A stretch of DNA of 33,108 nucleotides from Oscillospiraceae bacterium (lineage in GTDB: Bacteria > Bacillota > Clostridia > Oscillospirales > Acutalibacteraceae): contig SVPD01000024.1 of the NCBI GenBank assembly GCA_015066045.1, forward strand, positions 1-33,108. Direction: 5' to 3'. How positions within the stretch are numbered: the first letter of the stretch is position 1; every line of letters begins with the position of its first letter. The notes below the pieces were generated by a model, which was given only the letters and a program-made list of their open reading frames with translations, ran no database searches and was not told where the DNA came from. The position numbers and the translations under genes are program-made. This document shows, in pieces, positions 14,848-22,545 of this stretch.

Positions 14848-16116
14848 ATGAAAAAAATTCTTGCAGTTCTTCTTGCAGCAGTTATGCTCTTCGCTTTAGC
14901 AGCATGCGGCGGTAACAGCGGCAATGAAGGCAACGAAAAGCTCGGCATGAGTGAATCTCCTATCGCCGAAGTTGAGCTCAAGGCTGACTATGAAGTTCCC
15001 GCAGACTTCAAAATCGGTTTCATCTGTCTCCACGATGAAAACTCCACCTATGACCTCAACTTCCTTAACGCAGTAGACAAGATTCAGGCAGCTCTCAGCC
15101 TCACAGACGAGCAGGTTATCGTTAAGGTAAACGTACCCGAGGGTAACGAATGCTACGTAGCAGCTAAGGACCTTGTAGGCGAAGGCTGCAAAATCATCTT
15201 CGCTAACTCCTTCGGCCATGAGGACTTTATGATTCAGGCTGCAAAGGAATTCCCCGAAGTAGAATTCTGCCATGCTACAGGTACAAAGGCTCACACAGAA
15301 GGCCTTGACAACTACCACAACGCTTTCGCATCCATTTATCAGGGCCGTTTCCTTGCAGGTGTTGCTGCAGGTCTCAAGCTCAACGAAATGATCGAAGCAG
15401 GTCAGTTCACCGCAGAAGAAGCCAAGATGGGTTATGTAGGTGCTTACACCTATGCTGAGGTTATCTCCGGCTACACATCCTTCTATCTCGGCGCAAAGAG
15501 CGTATGCCCCACAGTTACTATGGATGTTCAGTTCACAGGCTCATGGTATGACGCTACAGAAGAAAAGAACGCTGCAGAGGCTCTCATCGCCAGAGACTGT
15601 AAGCTCATCAGCCAGCACGCTGACTCTATGGGCGCTCCCGGTGCTTGCGAGGCTGCCGGCATTCCCAATGTTTCCTACAACGGTTCAACCTACGAGTCCT
15701 GCTATGAAACCTTCATCGTTTCTTCAGCTATCAACTGGGCTCCCTACTACAACTACATCATCGGTCAGGTTATCAAGGGCGAAGCTATCGCTGCTGACTG
15801 GTGCGGCGGCATCGCAGAAGGCTCTGTAGTTCTTACCGGCATCAATCAGGATGTAGCTGCAGAAGGCACTCTTGCTAAGCTTCAGGCTATAGTAGAAGAT
15901 CTCAAAGCAGGCAAAATCAAGGTATTCGATACCGCTACCTTCACAGTTGGCGGCGAAGCTCTCGAATCATACGAAGCTGACGTTGACACAGATGCTGCTT
16001 ACACTCCTGACACAGAAGCTATCGCTGACGGTTACTTCCACGAATCAGAGTCCCGCTCAGCTCCCTACTTCGACCTCAGAATTGACGGCATCAACCTTCT
16101 CAACGAGAAATTCTGA
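14848..16116 (+). CDS. BMP-family nucleoside-binding lipoprotein of an ABC importer
   Basis: 422 aa with a lipoprotein signal: MKK, a hydrophobic stretch and lipobox LFALAAC with the acylated Cys at residue 20. The mature part is a BmpA/Med-type (PF02608) periplasmic-binding fold: FKIGFICLHDENSTYDLNF, QGRFLAGVAAGLKLNE, and the late GSVVLTG strand. BMP proteins bind purine nucleosides and deliver them to a dedicated ABC importer. GGGAGG precedes the ATG. Codons are strongly biased (GCT, GCA, CTC, AAG), as in highly expressed genes. The ATPase gene lies 459 bp further on because a MITE-like element and a terminator hairpin intervene, which would lower transporter expression relative to the binding protein. 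Confidence 0.93.
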   Translation: MKKILAVLLAAVMLFALAACGGNSGNEGNEKLGMSESPIAEVELKADYEVPADFKIGFICLHDENSTYDLNFLNAVDKIQAALSLTDEQVIVKVNVPEGNECYVAAKDLVGEGCKIIFANSFGHEDFMIQAAKEFPEVEFCHATGTKAHTEGLDNYHNAFASIYQGRFLAGVAAGLKLNEMIEAGQFTAEEAKMGYVGAYTYAEVISGYTSFYLGAKSVCPTVTMDVQFTGSWYDATEEKNAAEALIARDCKLISQHADSMGAPGACEAAGIPNVSYNGSTYESCYETFIVSSAINWAPYYNYIIGQVIKGEAIAADWCGGIAEGSVVLTGINQDVAAEGTLAKLQAIVEDLKAGKIKVFDTATFTVGGEALESYEADVDTDAAYTPDTEAIADGYFHESESRSAPYFDLRIDGINLLNEKF

Positions 16117-16146
16117 TTTAATCCGCAACTAAATCAGAGTCCTGCA

Positions 16147-16429
16147 CGCTTAGGGTGACGAGTATAATCCGAACCCGCCCAAAAGCGTGAATTTTCGCAG
16201 CTTTTCGGCATTTCGGTTTTGAAAGGCGTCAGCCTGTCGGCACCCTCAATATCCAAAAATCCTGCAAAAATTCGCACTTTTGGGTCTGCGATTTTTTGCG
16301 GAGCGGATTTTTGGCAAGACAAGGCACAAAACGCAGTAAATCCTATCGGATTTACGAGTATTTTAACGAAGTGTTGGCGGAAATCCGCCCGTAAAAAACG
16401 GGGTTCGGATTATGCTCGTCACCCTAGCG
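16147..16429. mobile_element. MITE-like structured element with terminal inverted repeats
   Basis: A 25-nt repeat at 16152-16176 is the inverse complement of 16401-16425 with a single mismatch. The match continues outward as CGCT/AGCG with one unpaired T, so the element is about 283 bp. Inside are further inverted pairs: the GCCCAAAAGCGTGAATTTTC block near 16177 against an inverse block near 16262-16285, and the core at 16318-16372 that is shared with the repeat at 216-268. There is no transposase and no credible ORF. It lies between the binding-protein stop and its terminator hairpin. No clear target-site duplication is visible. Confidence 0.7.
16318..16372. repeat. Dispersed repeat core, copy 2
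   Basis: The motif order CAAGGCACAAAACGCAGTAA, AATCC/GGATT hairpin, TTACGAG, ATTTTAACG matches the core at 216-268 with several substitutions and small indels. In this copy it is embedded in the larger element at 16147-16429. Confidence 0.65.
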
Positions 16430-16455
16430 TTCGGGAACCTTGTTGTTCTACAATC

Positions 16456-16493
16456 AAGCGGGACACTAATCTGTCCCGCTTACTGTTATTTTT
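16456..16493 (+). terminator. Terminator hairpin inside the nucleoside transporter operon
   Basis: AAGCGGGACA (16456-16465) and TGTCCCGCTT (16472-16481) form a perfect 10-bp stem with a 6-nt loop, followed by ACTGTTATTTTT. The T-tract is interrupted, so partial readthrough into the ATPase gene is expected, a common way to make more binding protein than permease. Confidence 0.65.
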
Positions 16494-16575
16494 AAGTTAT
16501 GAAAAGATATCCCCCGACAGGGGTGTGTTTTGATAATTTAAGCCTTATTATCCGCATAAAAAGGAGGAATGTATT

Positions 16576-18123
16576 TTGGAAAAAGCCCCCGCAATCGAGC
16601 TGAAAAATATCTGTAAGTCCTTTGCAGGCAAAATCGCCAATAACAATGTCTGTCTTACGGTAAACCGAGGAGAAATCCTCTCCGTTCTCGGTGAAAACGG
16701 CAGCGGCAAAACCACTCTTATGAATATGATAGCCGGTATCTATTTCCCCGACGAGGGACAGATATTCATTGACGGCAAAGAGGTGGTTATCCGCTCTCCC
16801 AAGGACGCCTTCAAATATAAGATAGGTATGATTCATCAGCACTTCAAGCTCGTTGATGTGTTTTCCGCCACCGAAAATATCATTCTCGGTCTCAACGAAA
16901 AGGGCTCCTTCAACATTAAGGAGGCAGTCAAAAAGGTAAAGGAAATCAGCGACAAATACGGCTTTGAAATCGATCCGCTGAAAAAGATTCACGAAATGTC
17001 CGTTTCCGAAAAGCAGACCGTAGAAATCATAAAGGTTCTTTACAGAGGCGCCGACATTCTCATTCTCGACGAGCCCACCGCCGTTCTTACGCCTCAGGAA
17101 ACCCAGAAGCTTTTCGCCGTTCTGCGCAGAATGAGAGAGCACGGCAAATCCATCATAATCATCACCCATAAGCTCCACGAGGTGCTTTCTCTTTCAGACA
17201 AGGTAGCCGTTCTGCGAAAGGGCGAATATGTGGGCACCGTGGAAACTGCTCAGACAAATGAGGCTGAGCTTACGGAAATGATGGTAGGTAAAAAGATAAT
17301 CCTTAACATCGACCGCAGCGAGCCCGAAAACTGCACGGAAAGACTCGTGGTAAAGGGACTCAACTGTGTGGACCGTGAGGGTGTAAAGGTGCTCAATAAC
17401 ATCTCCTTCACCGCCTACTCGGGAGAAATCCTCGGCATCGCAGGCATCGCAGGCTCAGGACAGAGAGAGCTTCTGGAGGCTATCGCAGGTCTGCAGAAGG
17501 TCAATGAAGGCGAAATCATTTACAATAACCCGAAAACGGGTACTCAGGATAATCTCCGTGACAAAACTCCTATGCAGATAAGAGAGCTCGGTGTCCGTCT
17601 CTCCTTCGTTCCCGAGGACAGACTCGGTATGGGGCTCGTAGGTAATATGGACATCATCGATAATATGATGCTCCGCTCATACCGTAAGGGTAAATCGGTA
17701 TTTTTGGAAAGAAAGGCTCCGAAGGATCTGGCGGAAAAGATTATCAGGGATCTGGAGGTAGTAACTCCCGATGCACGCACTCCCGTCAGAAGACTTTCCG
17801 GCGGTAACATACAGAAAATCCTCGTCGGCAGAGAAATCGCAGCATCACCTACGGTGCTTATGGCTGCATATCCCGTAAGAGGTCTCGACATCGGCGCCTC
17901 CTATACTATATATAATCTGCTCAATAAGCAAAAGAAAAAGGGCGTGGCCGTCGTATTCGTCGGTGAGGACCTTGACGTGCTTATCGAGCTGTGTGACAGA
18001 ATACTCGTTATCGGCTCCGGCTCCATCACCGGTATAGTCGATGCACGAAGCACCACTAAGGAAGAAATAGGTCTTCTTATGACCAAGGCAAAGGACTCAC
18101 AGGGAGGTGGAAGCGATGAATAA
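16576..18123 (+). CDS. Nucleoside ABC importer ATP-binding protein (duplicated ABC)
   Basis: 515 aa with two ABC domains. The first has Walker A GENGSGKT (residues 39-46), the variant signature MSVSEKQTVEI and Walker B ILILDEPTAVL. The second has a degenerate Walker A (GIAGSGQRELLEA), an intact LSGGNIQK signature and a weak Walker B (VLMAAYPVRGLDIGA), lacking the usual acidic residues. This asymmetry is normal for YufO/RbsA-like nucleoside and sugar importers. The start is TTG at 16576 with AAGGAGG 8 bp upstream; the nearer ATG is out of frame. It overlaps the next gene by 8 bp. It powers uptake through the two following permeases. Confidence 0.93.
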   Translation: MEKAPAIELKNICKSFAGKIANNNVCLTVNRGEILSVLGENGSGKTTLMNMIAGIYFPDEGQIFIDGKEVVIRSPKDAFKYKIGMIHQHFKLVDVFSATENIILGLNEKGSFNIKEAVKKVKEISDKYGFEIDPLKKIHEMSVSEKQTVEIIKVLYRGADILILDEPTAVLTPQETQKLFAVLRRMREHGKSIIIITHKLHEVLSLSDKVAVLRKGEYVGTVETAQTNEAELTEMMVGKKIILNIDRSEPENCTERLVVKGLNCVDREGVKVLNNISFTAYSGEILGIAGIAGSGQRELLEAIAGLQKVNEGEIIYNNPKTGTQDNLRDKTPMQIRELGVRLSFVPEDRLGMGLVGNMDIIDNMMLRSYRKGKSVFLERKAPKDLAEKIIRDLEVVTPDARTPVRRLSGGNIQKILVGREIAASPTVLMAAYPVRGLDIGASYTIYNLLNKQKKKGVAVVFVGEDLDVLIELCDRILVIGSGSITGIVDARSTTKEEIGLLMTKAKDSQGGGSDE

Positions 18124-19189
18124 AATGAATATACATATAGTAAAGCGTGATGCCGTAGTATGGTATAAGAGCTTCGCCGTCCGTGCTGCCGCCATCATCG
18201 CCTCGCTCCTCGTTTCCGCAGTCGTAATCACTCTGCTCACAGGTAAAAACCCCATCGAGGTTTACTCCTCTATGCTCTCCGGTGCCTTCGGCTCCTCTCT
18301 GCGTATCTGGTCTCTTTTACAGAATGTGGCCGTTCTTCTGTGCATAGCCCTCGCTCTTACCCCCGCCTTTAAAATGAAGTTCTGGAACTGCGGCGGTGAA
18401 GGACAGGTCCTCGTGGGCGGTCTTGCCACAGTGTCGGTTATGATGTTTTTAGGTGACGCTCTCCCCTATCCGGTTCTTCTGCTCGTTATGATTCTGGCTT
18501 CCGTTCTGGCAGGTGTCATCTGGGCGGTTCTCCCCGCTATCTTCAAGGCAAGATGGAATACCAACGAAACACTTTTCACTCTTATGATGAACTATGTGGC
18601 TATTCAGCTGGTTGCCTTCTTCCTGAAATATTTCGTAAAAAGCGGCTCGGGTATCCTTACTCCCATGCCCGAATACGGTCTTCCGGTTATTTTTGACCAG
18701 CCTTATCTGCTGAATATTATCACCGTGGCTGCTCTCACCGTTCTCGTTTATATCTATCTGAAAAAGACAAAGCACGGCTACGAAATCTCCGTAGTAGGTG
18801 AAAGTGAAAACACTGCCAGATATATCGGCATAAACGTACCCAAGGTTATCATCAGAACTCTCGTGCTTTCGGGTGCTCTCTGCGGCATCGCAGGTCTTAT
18901 CCTCGTCGGCGGTACAAACCACACCATCAGCACCACCACCGCAGGCGGCAGAGGCTTTACGGCCATCATGGTTTCGTGGCTCGCCAAATTTAATCCCATT
19001 TATATGGTAATGACCTCCTTCCTCATCGTCTTTCTCGAAAAGGGTGCAGGTCAGGTTTCCACGGATTTCCGTCTCCCCGTGGCCATTTCAGACATCGTTA
19101 CGGGTATCATCCTCTTTTTCATTATCGGATGTGAATTTTTCCTCCAGTATAAAATTCTGGTTTCAAAGGGCAGAAAGGAGAATGACTGA
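18116..19189 (+). CDS. Nucleoside ABC importer permease 1
   Basis: 357 aa from the ATG at 18116, preceded by AGGGAGG; it overlaps the ATPase gene by 8 bp, indicating translational coupling. An upstream in-frame GTG at 18107 overlaps the ribosome binding site and is rejected. Eight to ten membrane segments; MKFWNCGGEGQVLVGGLATV and GESENTARYIGINVPKVIIR are hallmarks of the BPD_transp_2 family used by BMP-type nucleoside importers. It pairs with the next permease to form the channel. Confidence 0.92.
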   Translation: MNKMNIHIVKRDAVVWYKSFAVRAAAIIASLLVSAVVITLLTGKNPIEVYSSMLSGAFGSSLRIWSLLQNVAVLLCIALALTPAFKMKFWNCGGEGQVLVGGLATVSVMMFLGDALPYPVLLLVMILASVLAGVIWAVLPAIFKARWNTNETLFTLMMNYVAIQLVAFFLKYFVKSGSGILTPMPEYGLPVIFDQPYLLNIITVAALTVLVYIYLKKTKHGYEISVVGESENTARYIGINVPKVIIRTLVLSGALCGIAGLILVGGTNHTISTTTAGGRGFTAIMVSWLAKFNPIYMVMTSFLIVFLEKGAGQVSTDFRLPVAISDIVTGIILFFIIGCEFFLQYKILVSKGRKEND

Positions 19190-20136
19190 TGTTAGCATTT
19201 TTAGTAAGCTCGATAAGACTCGGTATGACCTTCCTTTTCGGCTCCACCGGTGAAACGATTACCGAAAAATCGGGGCACCTCAACCTCGGTATTCCCGGCG
19301 TTATGTGCGTGGGTGCCTCCTGCGGCTGCTTTGCAGAGTATCTTTATCTCACGGCGGCAAAAGCCAACGCCAATTATCTTCTGGCAGTTTTCATCCCCAT
19401 TGCAGCCACCCTTCTGGGCGGTGCTCTGATGGGACTCATTTTCAGCTTTCTCACCGTTACTCTCCGCGCCAATCAGAACGTTACAGGTCTCGCCCTGACC
19501 ACCTTCGGCGTAGGCGTTTCAGACTATATGATAGCAGAGACAGGTGCCATTTACAGTAAGGGCAGCCGCTATTTCACCACATCGCTTCCCTTCGCCGATG
19601 ACCTTGGTGCCATAGGTGAAATCTTTTTCTCCCACGGTATACTCATTTATCTGGCCATAATCATCGCTCTGGTTTCCGCCTTCGTTCTTAACAAGACAAG
19701 AATAGGCCTTAACCTGCGTGCAGTAGGCGAAAACCCCGCCACTGCCGACGCTGCGGGCATCAATGTTTCACGCTACCGTTATGCCTCCACCTGTATCGGC
19801 TGCGCCATCGCAGGCCTCGGCGGTCTTTCCTTCATTATGGACTACCTTAACGGTAACTGGGAATACTGCATCGATGCCATCGGCTGGCTGACCATCGCTC
19901 TGGTTATCTTCACCGTGTGGAAGCCCCATCTGGCTATTTTCGGCTCTCTTATCTTCGGTGCTCTCTACATCGCCAGCAGCTATATCACCGGCGTAAGCTT
20001 CGCCAGCAAGGAAATTTTCAAAATGCTTCCCTACGTGGTAACGGTAATCGTGCTTATTTTCACCAGCATCCGTGACCGCAAGGAAAACCAGCCTCCGCAG
20101 GCTCTCGGCCTCCCCTACTTCAGAGAAGAAAGATAA
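19189..20136 (+). CDS. Nucleoside ABC importer permease 2
   Basis: 315 aa; ATG overlaps the preceding TGA by one base (TGATG). About eight to nine membrane segments, with the GETITEKSGHLNLGIPGVM opening and the GLNLRAVGENPATADAAGIN coupling-loop region of the second BPD_transp_2 permease in these operons. It completes the binding protein/ATPase/two-permease set. The operon ends at the hairpin at 20162. Confidence 0.92.
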   Translation: MLAFLVSSIRLGMTFLFGSTGETITEKSGHLNLGIPGVMCVGASCGCFAEYLYLTAAKANANYLLAVFIPIAATLLGGALMGLIFSFLTVTLRANQNVTGLALTTFGVGVSDYMIAETGAIYSKGSRYFTTSLPFADDLGAIGEIFFSHGILIYLAIIIALVSAFVLNKTRIGLNLRAVGENPATADAAGINVSRYRYASTCIGCAIAGLGGLSFIMDYLNGNWEYCIDAIGWLTIALVIFTVWKPHLAIFGSLIFGALYIASSYITGVSFASKEIFKMLPYVVTVIVLIFTSIRDRKENQPPQALGLPYFREER

Positions 20137-20161
20137 TTCCCTTTTGTGCAAATTAGATACA

Positions 20162-20210
20162 AAATCTCTGCTTTTTTCGGCAAAAAGAACAAATGCAGAG
20201 ATTTGTTTCA
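20162..20210 (+). terminator. Terminator of the nucleoside importer operon
   Basis: AAATCTCTGC (20162-20171) pairs with GCAGAGATTT (20195-20204), with TTTTT/AAAAA able to extend the stem inward. GTTTC follows. Confidence 0.7.
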
Positions 20211-20239
20211 ATCTTTAAATTAAAAAGGTGAAAAAAGAC

Positions 20240-20268
20240 TTGACTTTTTTACAAAAATAATGTAACTT
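20240..20268 (+). promoter_or_regulatory. Promoter of the Pro/Thr/Ala-linker protein gene
   Basis: TTGACT (20240-20245) and TAACTT (20263-20268) with 17-bp spacing. The leader would be about 90 nt before the ATG at 20366; AAAGGGG is the ribosome binding site. Confidence 0.5.
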
Positions 20269-20365
20269 TATAGAGTAAATGACTACGTGTTGATTTGACC
20301 AAGACGAGCCATTATTACTTAAAACAAGCGTGTGAAACGCAATTTTTGAAAGGGGTTTAATAACC

Positions 20366-21334
20366 ATGAAAAAAGAAATTAAGGTTGTTGCTATCGTTCT
20401 CGTAGCCCTTATCGTTTTCTTAGCAGGCTTCGGACTTGGCGCAACAAAAGGCATCAACATCAACATCGGCTCTGAAAGCGGCATCAATGTTAATGTTAAC
20501 GGCGGCTCCGCAGGTGCAGCACAGGTAGTTGCTCCCACACAGGCTCCTACTGCAGCTCCTACACAGGCACCCACCGCAGCTCCCACAGAAGCACCTACTG
20601 CAGCTCCTACAGATGCTCCCGCATCTGACGCTCCTGCTACCGATGCTCCTGCCACAGATGCACCCGCTACAGACGCTCCCTCAGGTACATCTGTTCCCTC
20701 AACAAAGGCTGAAATCGCTGCAGCTTACAACAAGGCTGTTAACGATGCAAAGCATTACACAGGCAAGGTAACTCTTAAAAAGCACGACATCATTAATGTT
20801 GGTCTTCCCGACGGTCCTGCTGCAAAGATTCTCAACCCCATCGTTGAAAACCTTACAAAGACAGAACCCGCTGAGTGGACATTCGATAACGGCGCAGACG
20901 TAGCCGATCCCGCAAGAATGCTCGCAGACAAGATTATTCCCGGCGGCGGCAGAGATGCAGCAGTTCAGGAAGCAGGTCTCGCAAGTGCAACTGCTACAGC
21001 AAATGCTGACGGCGGTTATACAATGGTTCTTACTTTCATTTCTGAAACCTCAAACTTTGACGGAACAAAGAACACATCAGAGCCCACACATCACATGTCT
21101 GCTATGGACCCCCTGAACCTCGGTTCTCTTGACCTCGGTCCTGTTTCAATCACAAACGCTCAGCTCAACTATCCCGGTGCTACAATGACTGCTACAGTTG
21201 ACGGCCAGGGCAGACTTATCAGTCTCAAGCAGGAGCTTCCTATGAACGGTACAGGTACAGGTAAGGCAGGTATTTCACTTACACTCGAAATTGCAGGTTC
21301 TATGGACGGTACCTACGAATTTACTTATGCATAA
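20366..21334 (+). CDS. Membrane-anchored surface protein with Pro/Thr/Ala repeat linker
   Basis: 322 aa. A Lys-rich start and one hydrophobic helix (about residues 7-26) form a signal anchor; there is no lipobox Cys. Residues 54-105 are a low-complexity linker of APTxAPTA units turning into DAPAT units. The remaining ~215 residues look like a secreted, beta-rich domain (YTGKVTLKKHDIINVG..., ending SMDGTYEFTYA) without cysteines. I do not recognise its family. Codon choice is strongly biased to GCT/ACA/GCA like the binding-protein gene, suggesting high expression. It has its own promoter and terminator. An extracellular, wall-spanning protein is the likely location; function is unknown. Confidence 0.82.
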   Translation: MKKEIKVVAIVLVALIVFLAGFGLGATKGININIGSESGINVNVNGGSAGAAQVVAPTQAPTAAPTQAPTAAPTEAPTAAPTDAPASDAPATDAPATDAPATDAPSGTSVPSTKAEIAAAYNKAVNDAKHYTGKVTLKKHDIINVGLPDGPAAKILNPIVENLTKTEPAEWTFDNGADVADPARMLADKIIPGGGRDAAVQEAGLASATATANADGGYTMVLTFISETSNFDGTKNTSEPTHHMSAMDPLNLGSLDLGPVSITNAQLNYPGATMTATVDGQGRLISLKQELPMNGTGTGKAGISLTLEIAGSMDGTYEFTYA

Positions 21335-21345
21335 TTAACACAAAT

Positions 21346-21378
21346 AAAAAAGGGCTGTCAACAGACAGTCCTTTTTTT
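21346..21378 (+). terminator. Intrinsic terminator after the linker-protein gene
   Basis: AGGGCTGTC (21351-21359) pairs with GACAGTCCT (21364-21372, one G-U), loop AACA, then seven T. It ends 25 bp before the hydrolase ATG, so the hydrolase needs readthrough or a promoter hidden in the previous gene. Confidence 0.88.
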
Positions 21379-21402
21379 AACGGTAAAGAAAGGGAGAATA
21401 TT

Positions 21403-22365
21403 ATGAAGAAAGCAGGCATAGCCCTGGCACTCGGTGCGGCCGCAGGCGCAGGTATTTATGCGTTTCACGAGGGCATTTTCCACGCACTTATCGAGCGTGA
21501 TTTTACCATTCCCCCCGCCATCGCTAAGGTCATTACTCAGGACGACGGAAGCAGCGAGGATGAAAAGAAAAGGATAGAAAAAGAAAATCTCCGCTGGCTC
21601 ACGGAGTACGGCTACGAAACCTATACTATGATAAATGACAGAGGACAGACTCTCCACGGCTATCTTATGAGACCTGAAAAGGAAAGCAAGGTTTACGTTT
21701 TCGGCTCCCACGGCTACAGAAGCAACGGGAAGGGCGAGTGGTGCCACTATGCGAAGCATTACGTGGAGGAGCTGGGCTATAACATCTTTTTTGTAGACCA
21801 TCAGGCAGCAGGAGAAAGCGAGGGCAGATACATAGGCTTTTCCTCCTATGAGTCGAAGGATGCTATCCGTTGGCTGAGCTTTATGAATAAGGAATTCGGC
21901 AGCGACATACAGATTTTTCTGCACGGCATCTCTATGGGCAGTGCCACGGTAATGCTGATGACTGGAAGCGGTCAGCTCCCCGAAAACGTGAAATTTACCG
22001 TAGCTGACTGCGGCTTTACCAGTGCCTATGATGAGTTCGCCTGTAAGCTCGATGCACTTCATCTGCCCGAAGCCTCTCTCTCCTTTCTGAACGCCATAAA
22101 CCGCAGAAAAGCGGGCTATGACCTGAAAAAGGACACTAACGCTCTCGAGGCCGTAAAAAAAGCGAAAATTCCTATGCTTTTTATTCACGGCGGCAAGGAT
22201 GACTTTGTTCCTACCTATATGGCCTATCAGCTTCACGAGGCCTGCGGCTCGAAGTATAAGGATATTCTCATCGTACCCGAGGCGGACCACGCCCGCAGCT
22301 ACTATTTCGGTAAAAAGGACTACGATGCGAAGTTAGACGAATTTATCAGCAAATTCATTGATTAA
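21403..22365 (+). CDS. Alpha/beta hydrolase, membrane-anchored
   Basis: 320 aa. An N-terminal hydrophobic stretch (residues 5-20, GIALALGAAAGAGIYA) suggests an anchor or signal. The hydrolase core has the oxyanion-side SHGYRSNG, nucleophile elbow GISMG (S177), acid D266 in HGGKDDFVP and H296 in PEADHARSY, a complete triad. The family is close to BAAT/acyl-CoA-thioester and YqkD-like extracellular hydrolases of Firmicutes; substrate unknown. The start is set by AAAGGGAG. A 28-aa ORF with a strong ribosome binding site follows 17 bp downstream before the shared terminator. Confidence 0.85.
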   Translation: MKKAGIALALGAAAGAGIYAFHEGIFHALIERDFTIPPAIAKVITQDDGSSEDEKKRIEKENLRWLTEYGYETYTMINDRGQTLHGYLMRPEKESKVYVFGSHGYRSNGKGEWCHYAKHYVEELGYNIFFVDHQAAGESEGRYIGFSSYESKDAIRWLSFMNKEFGSDIQIFLHGISMGSATVMLMTGSGQLPENVKFTVADCGFTSAYDEFACKLDALHLPEASLSFLNAINRRKAGYDLKKDTNALEAVKKAKIPMLFIHGGKDDFVPTYMAYQLHEACGSKYKDILIVPEADHARSYYFGKKDYDAKLDEFISKFID

Positions 22366-22382
22366 TTAAAGGAGGATTTACT

Positions 22383-22469
22383 ATGCTCGATTTATTTCTC
22401 AGTGTTCTTAACACACTCATCGGCTTTATAAGAGCCTTTCTCTCCTCGGGTGTTCTCGAAAATATGTAA
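22383..22469 (+). CDS. 28-aa hydrophobic small protein
   Basis: ATG at 22383 to TAA at 22467-22469, with a full AAAGGAGG at 22369-22376 at 6 bp spacing. The peptide begins MLDLFLSVLNTLIGFIRA and ends VLENM; it is one helix, mostly hydrophobic with single Asp, Arg and Glu residues, net charge near -1. It lies between the hydrolase stop and the terminator at 22474, so it is the last gene of that transcript. I do not recognise a family. A membrane-associated microprotein or a regulator of the hydrolase are possibilities. Confidence 0.6.
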   Translation: MLDLFLSVLNTLIGFIRAFLSSGVLENM

Positions 22470-22473
22470 TTAA

Positions 22474-22511
22474 AAAATCACCGATATGCATCAGCATTAT
22501 CGGTGATTTTT
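22474..22511. terminator. Bidirectional intrinsic terminator
   Basis: AAAATCACCGATA (22474-22486) pairs with TATCGGTGATTTT (22498-22510), with T-runs on both strands. It ends the hydrolase transcript (+) and trxB (-). Confidence 0.88.
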
Positions 22512-22545
22512 ATAATCTGCAGGCTTTCCCGCTGAATGTGAAAAA

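Noticed and set aside
16219-16533. 104-aa open reading frame between the nucleoside-binding protein and ATPase genes
   Set aside because: It lies almost wholly inside the inverted-repeat element and across the terminator hairpin, has no ribosome binding site and no protein-like composition.
20275-20300. GACTACG-like string suggestive of a purine riboswitch
   Set aside because: The rest of the purine aptamer core is absent and the downstream gene is a surface protein, so this is a chance match.
21358-22290. 310-aa antisense open frame opposite the alpha/beta hydrolase
   Set aside because: The sense frame has a full catalytic triad and ribosome binding site; the antisense one has neither.
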